Assembly: GCA_018610125.1 (NCBI GenBank)
Contig: JAHEOI010000007.1
Coordinates: forward strand, 1 to 15,634
From: Verrucomicrobiota bacterium
Lineage (GTDB): Bacteria > Verrucomicrobiota > Verrucomicrobiia > Limisphaerales > JAHEOI01
Direction: 5' to 3'
DNA length: 15,634 nucleotides
The notes under the pieces: generated by a model
The model's database searches: none
What the model saw: only the letters and a program-made list of their open reading frames with translations
What the model was told of the DNA's origin: nothing
In this document: positions 15,564 to 15,634 of the stretch, in pieces
How the letters are laid out: each line of letters begins with the position of its first letter
Numbering within the stretch: position 1 is the stretch's first letter
Position numbers and translations under genes: made by a program

Positions 15564-15600
15564 ATCGACTCCTGCTATGGTGCGTGGTGATGGAGTCGAT
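15564..15600. repeat. 9-bp perfect inverted repeat, 19-base spacer
   Basis: ATCGACTCC (15564-15572) and GGAGTCGAT (15592-15600) are exact reverse complements. They follow a C9 run and the palindrome GAGTTAACTC (15535-15544). This may mark a regulatory or recombination site near the window edge; what follows is not visible. Confidence 0.7.
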
Positions 15601-15634
15601 GGTTGTGCAAGGACGTCAACTGACCGACGGCGAC

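Larger units (their letters stand above)
15054..15634. other. Region without a recognisable gene, containing inverted repeats
   Basis: There is no open frame with a convincing start or domain on either strand. On the minus strand a frame through about 15060-15167 (DLLTDPDRPEDWSACEWMNR) has protein-like composition, but its start is unclear and it runs on antisense to the 112-aa gene. Palindromes occur at 15416-15430 and 15535-15544, an inverted repeat at 15564-15600, and a run of nine C at 15544-15552. Confidence 0.5.

Noticed and set aside
1..15634. CRISPR array, rRNA, complete insertion sequence or integrase
   Set aside because: I looked for regularly spaced repeats, rRNA-like stretches and transposase/integrase motifs on both strands and found none.

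Overview
The window is moderately GC-rich bacterial DNA. Its gene content suggests the PVC group, most likely Verrucomicrobiota (less certainly Planctomycetota). The pointers are a secreted protein with a DUF6797-like domain, a beta-propeller and an azurin-like tail; a secreted right-handed beta-helix protein; a divergent secretin; and remnants of a sulfatase and an FG-GAP/CRTAC1-type protein. These families are typical of polymer-degrading PVC bacteria. The taxonomic call is inference from family content only.

From about 12.8 kb down to base 1 all genes lie on the minus strand. In transcription order they are: a 1597-codon reading frame joining a complete MsbA-type ABC exporter to a complete secretin (8024-12817); the C-terminal half of a CaCA-type Na+/Ca2+ antiporter, apparently frameshifted and missing its first half (7494-7932), with a small ORF overlapping its stop by ATGA; a secreted beta-helix (pectate-lyase-like) protein (5565-7130); a 993-residue secreted protein with DUF6797-like, beta-propeller and cupredoxin regions, whose copper site is truncated (2341-5322); and, 20 bp after it, an RND efflux pump that runs off the window (1-2320).

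Right of 12.8 kb gene density falls sharply. A complete plus-strand tRNA with anticodon CAT, read as lysidine-type tRNA-Ile2, lies at 13163-13238. It is followed by about 1.4 kb of decayed sequence: a sulfatase fragment with an internal deletion, a short Clp-N-like fragment and an FG-GAP-like fragment, plus tandem repeats and GC hairpins. One small intact gene with a clear ribosome binding site follows (14715-15053, unknown function). The last 580 bases show no gene I can support but contain several inverted repeats.

The most unusual item is the ABC exporter-secretin fusion. The ATPase domain ends in the cytoplasm and the secretin must lie in the periplasm and outer membrane. The junction holds one hydrophobic segment ending in an Ala-rich, signal-peptidase-like site, followed by a Q-rich linker. 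That is the topology needed either for one polypeptide spanning both membranes or for a precursor cleaved into exporter and secretin. I know of no described system with this architecture, but I could not search for one.
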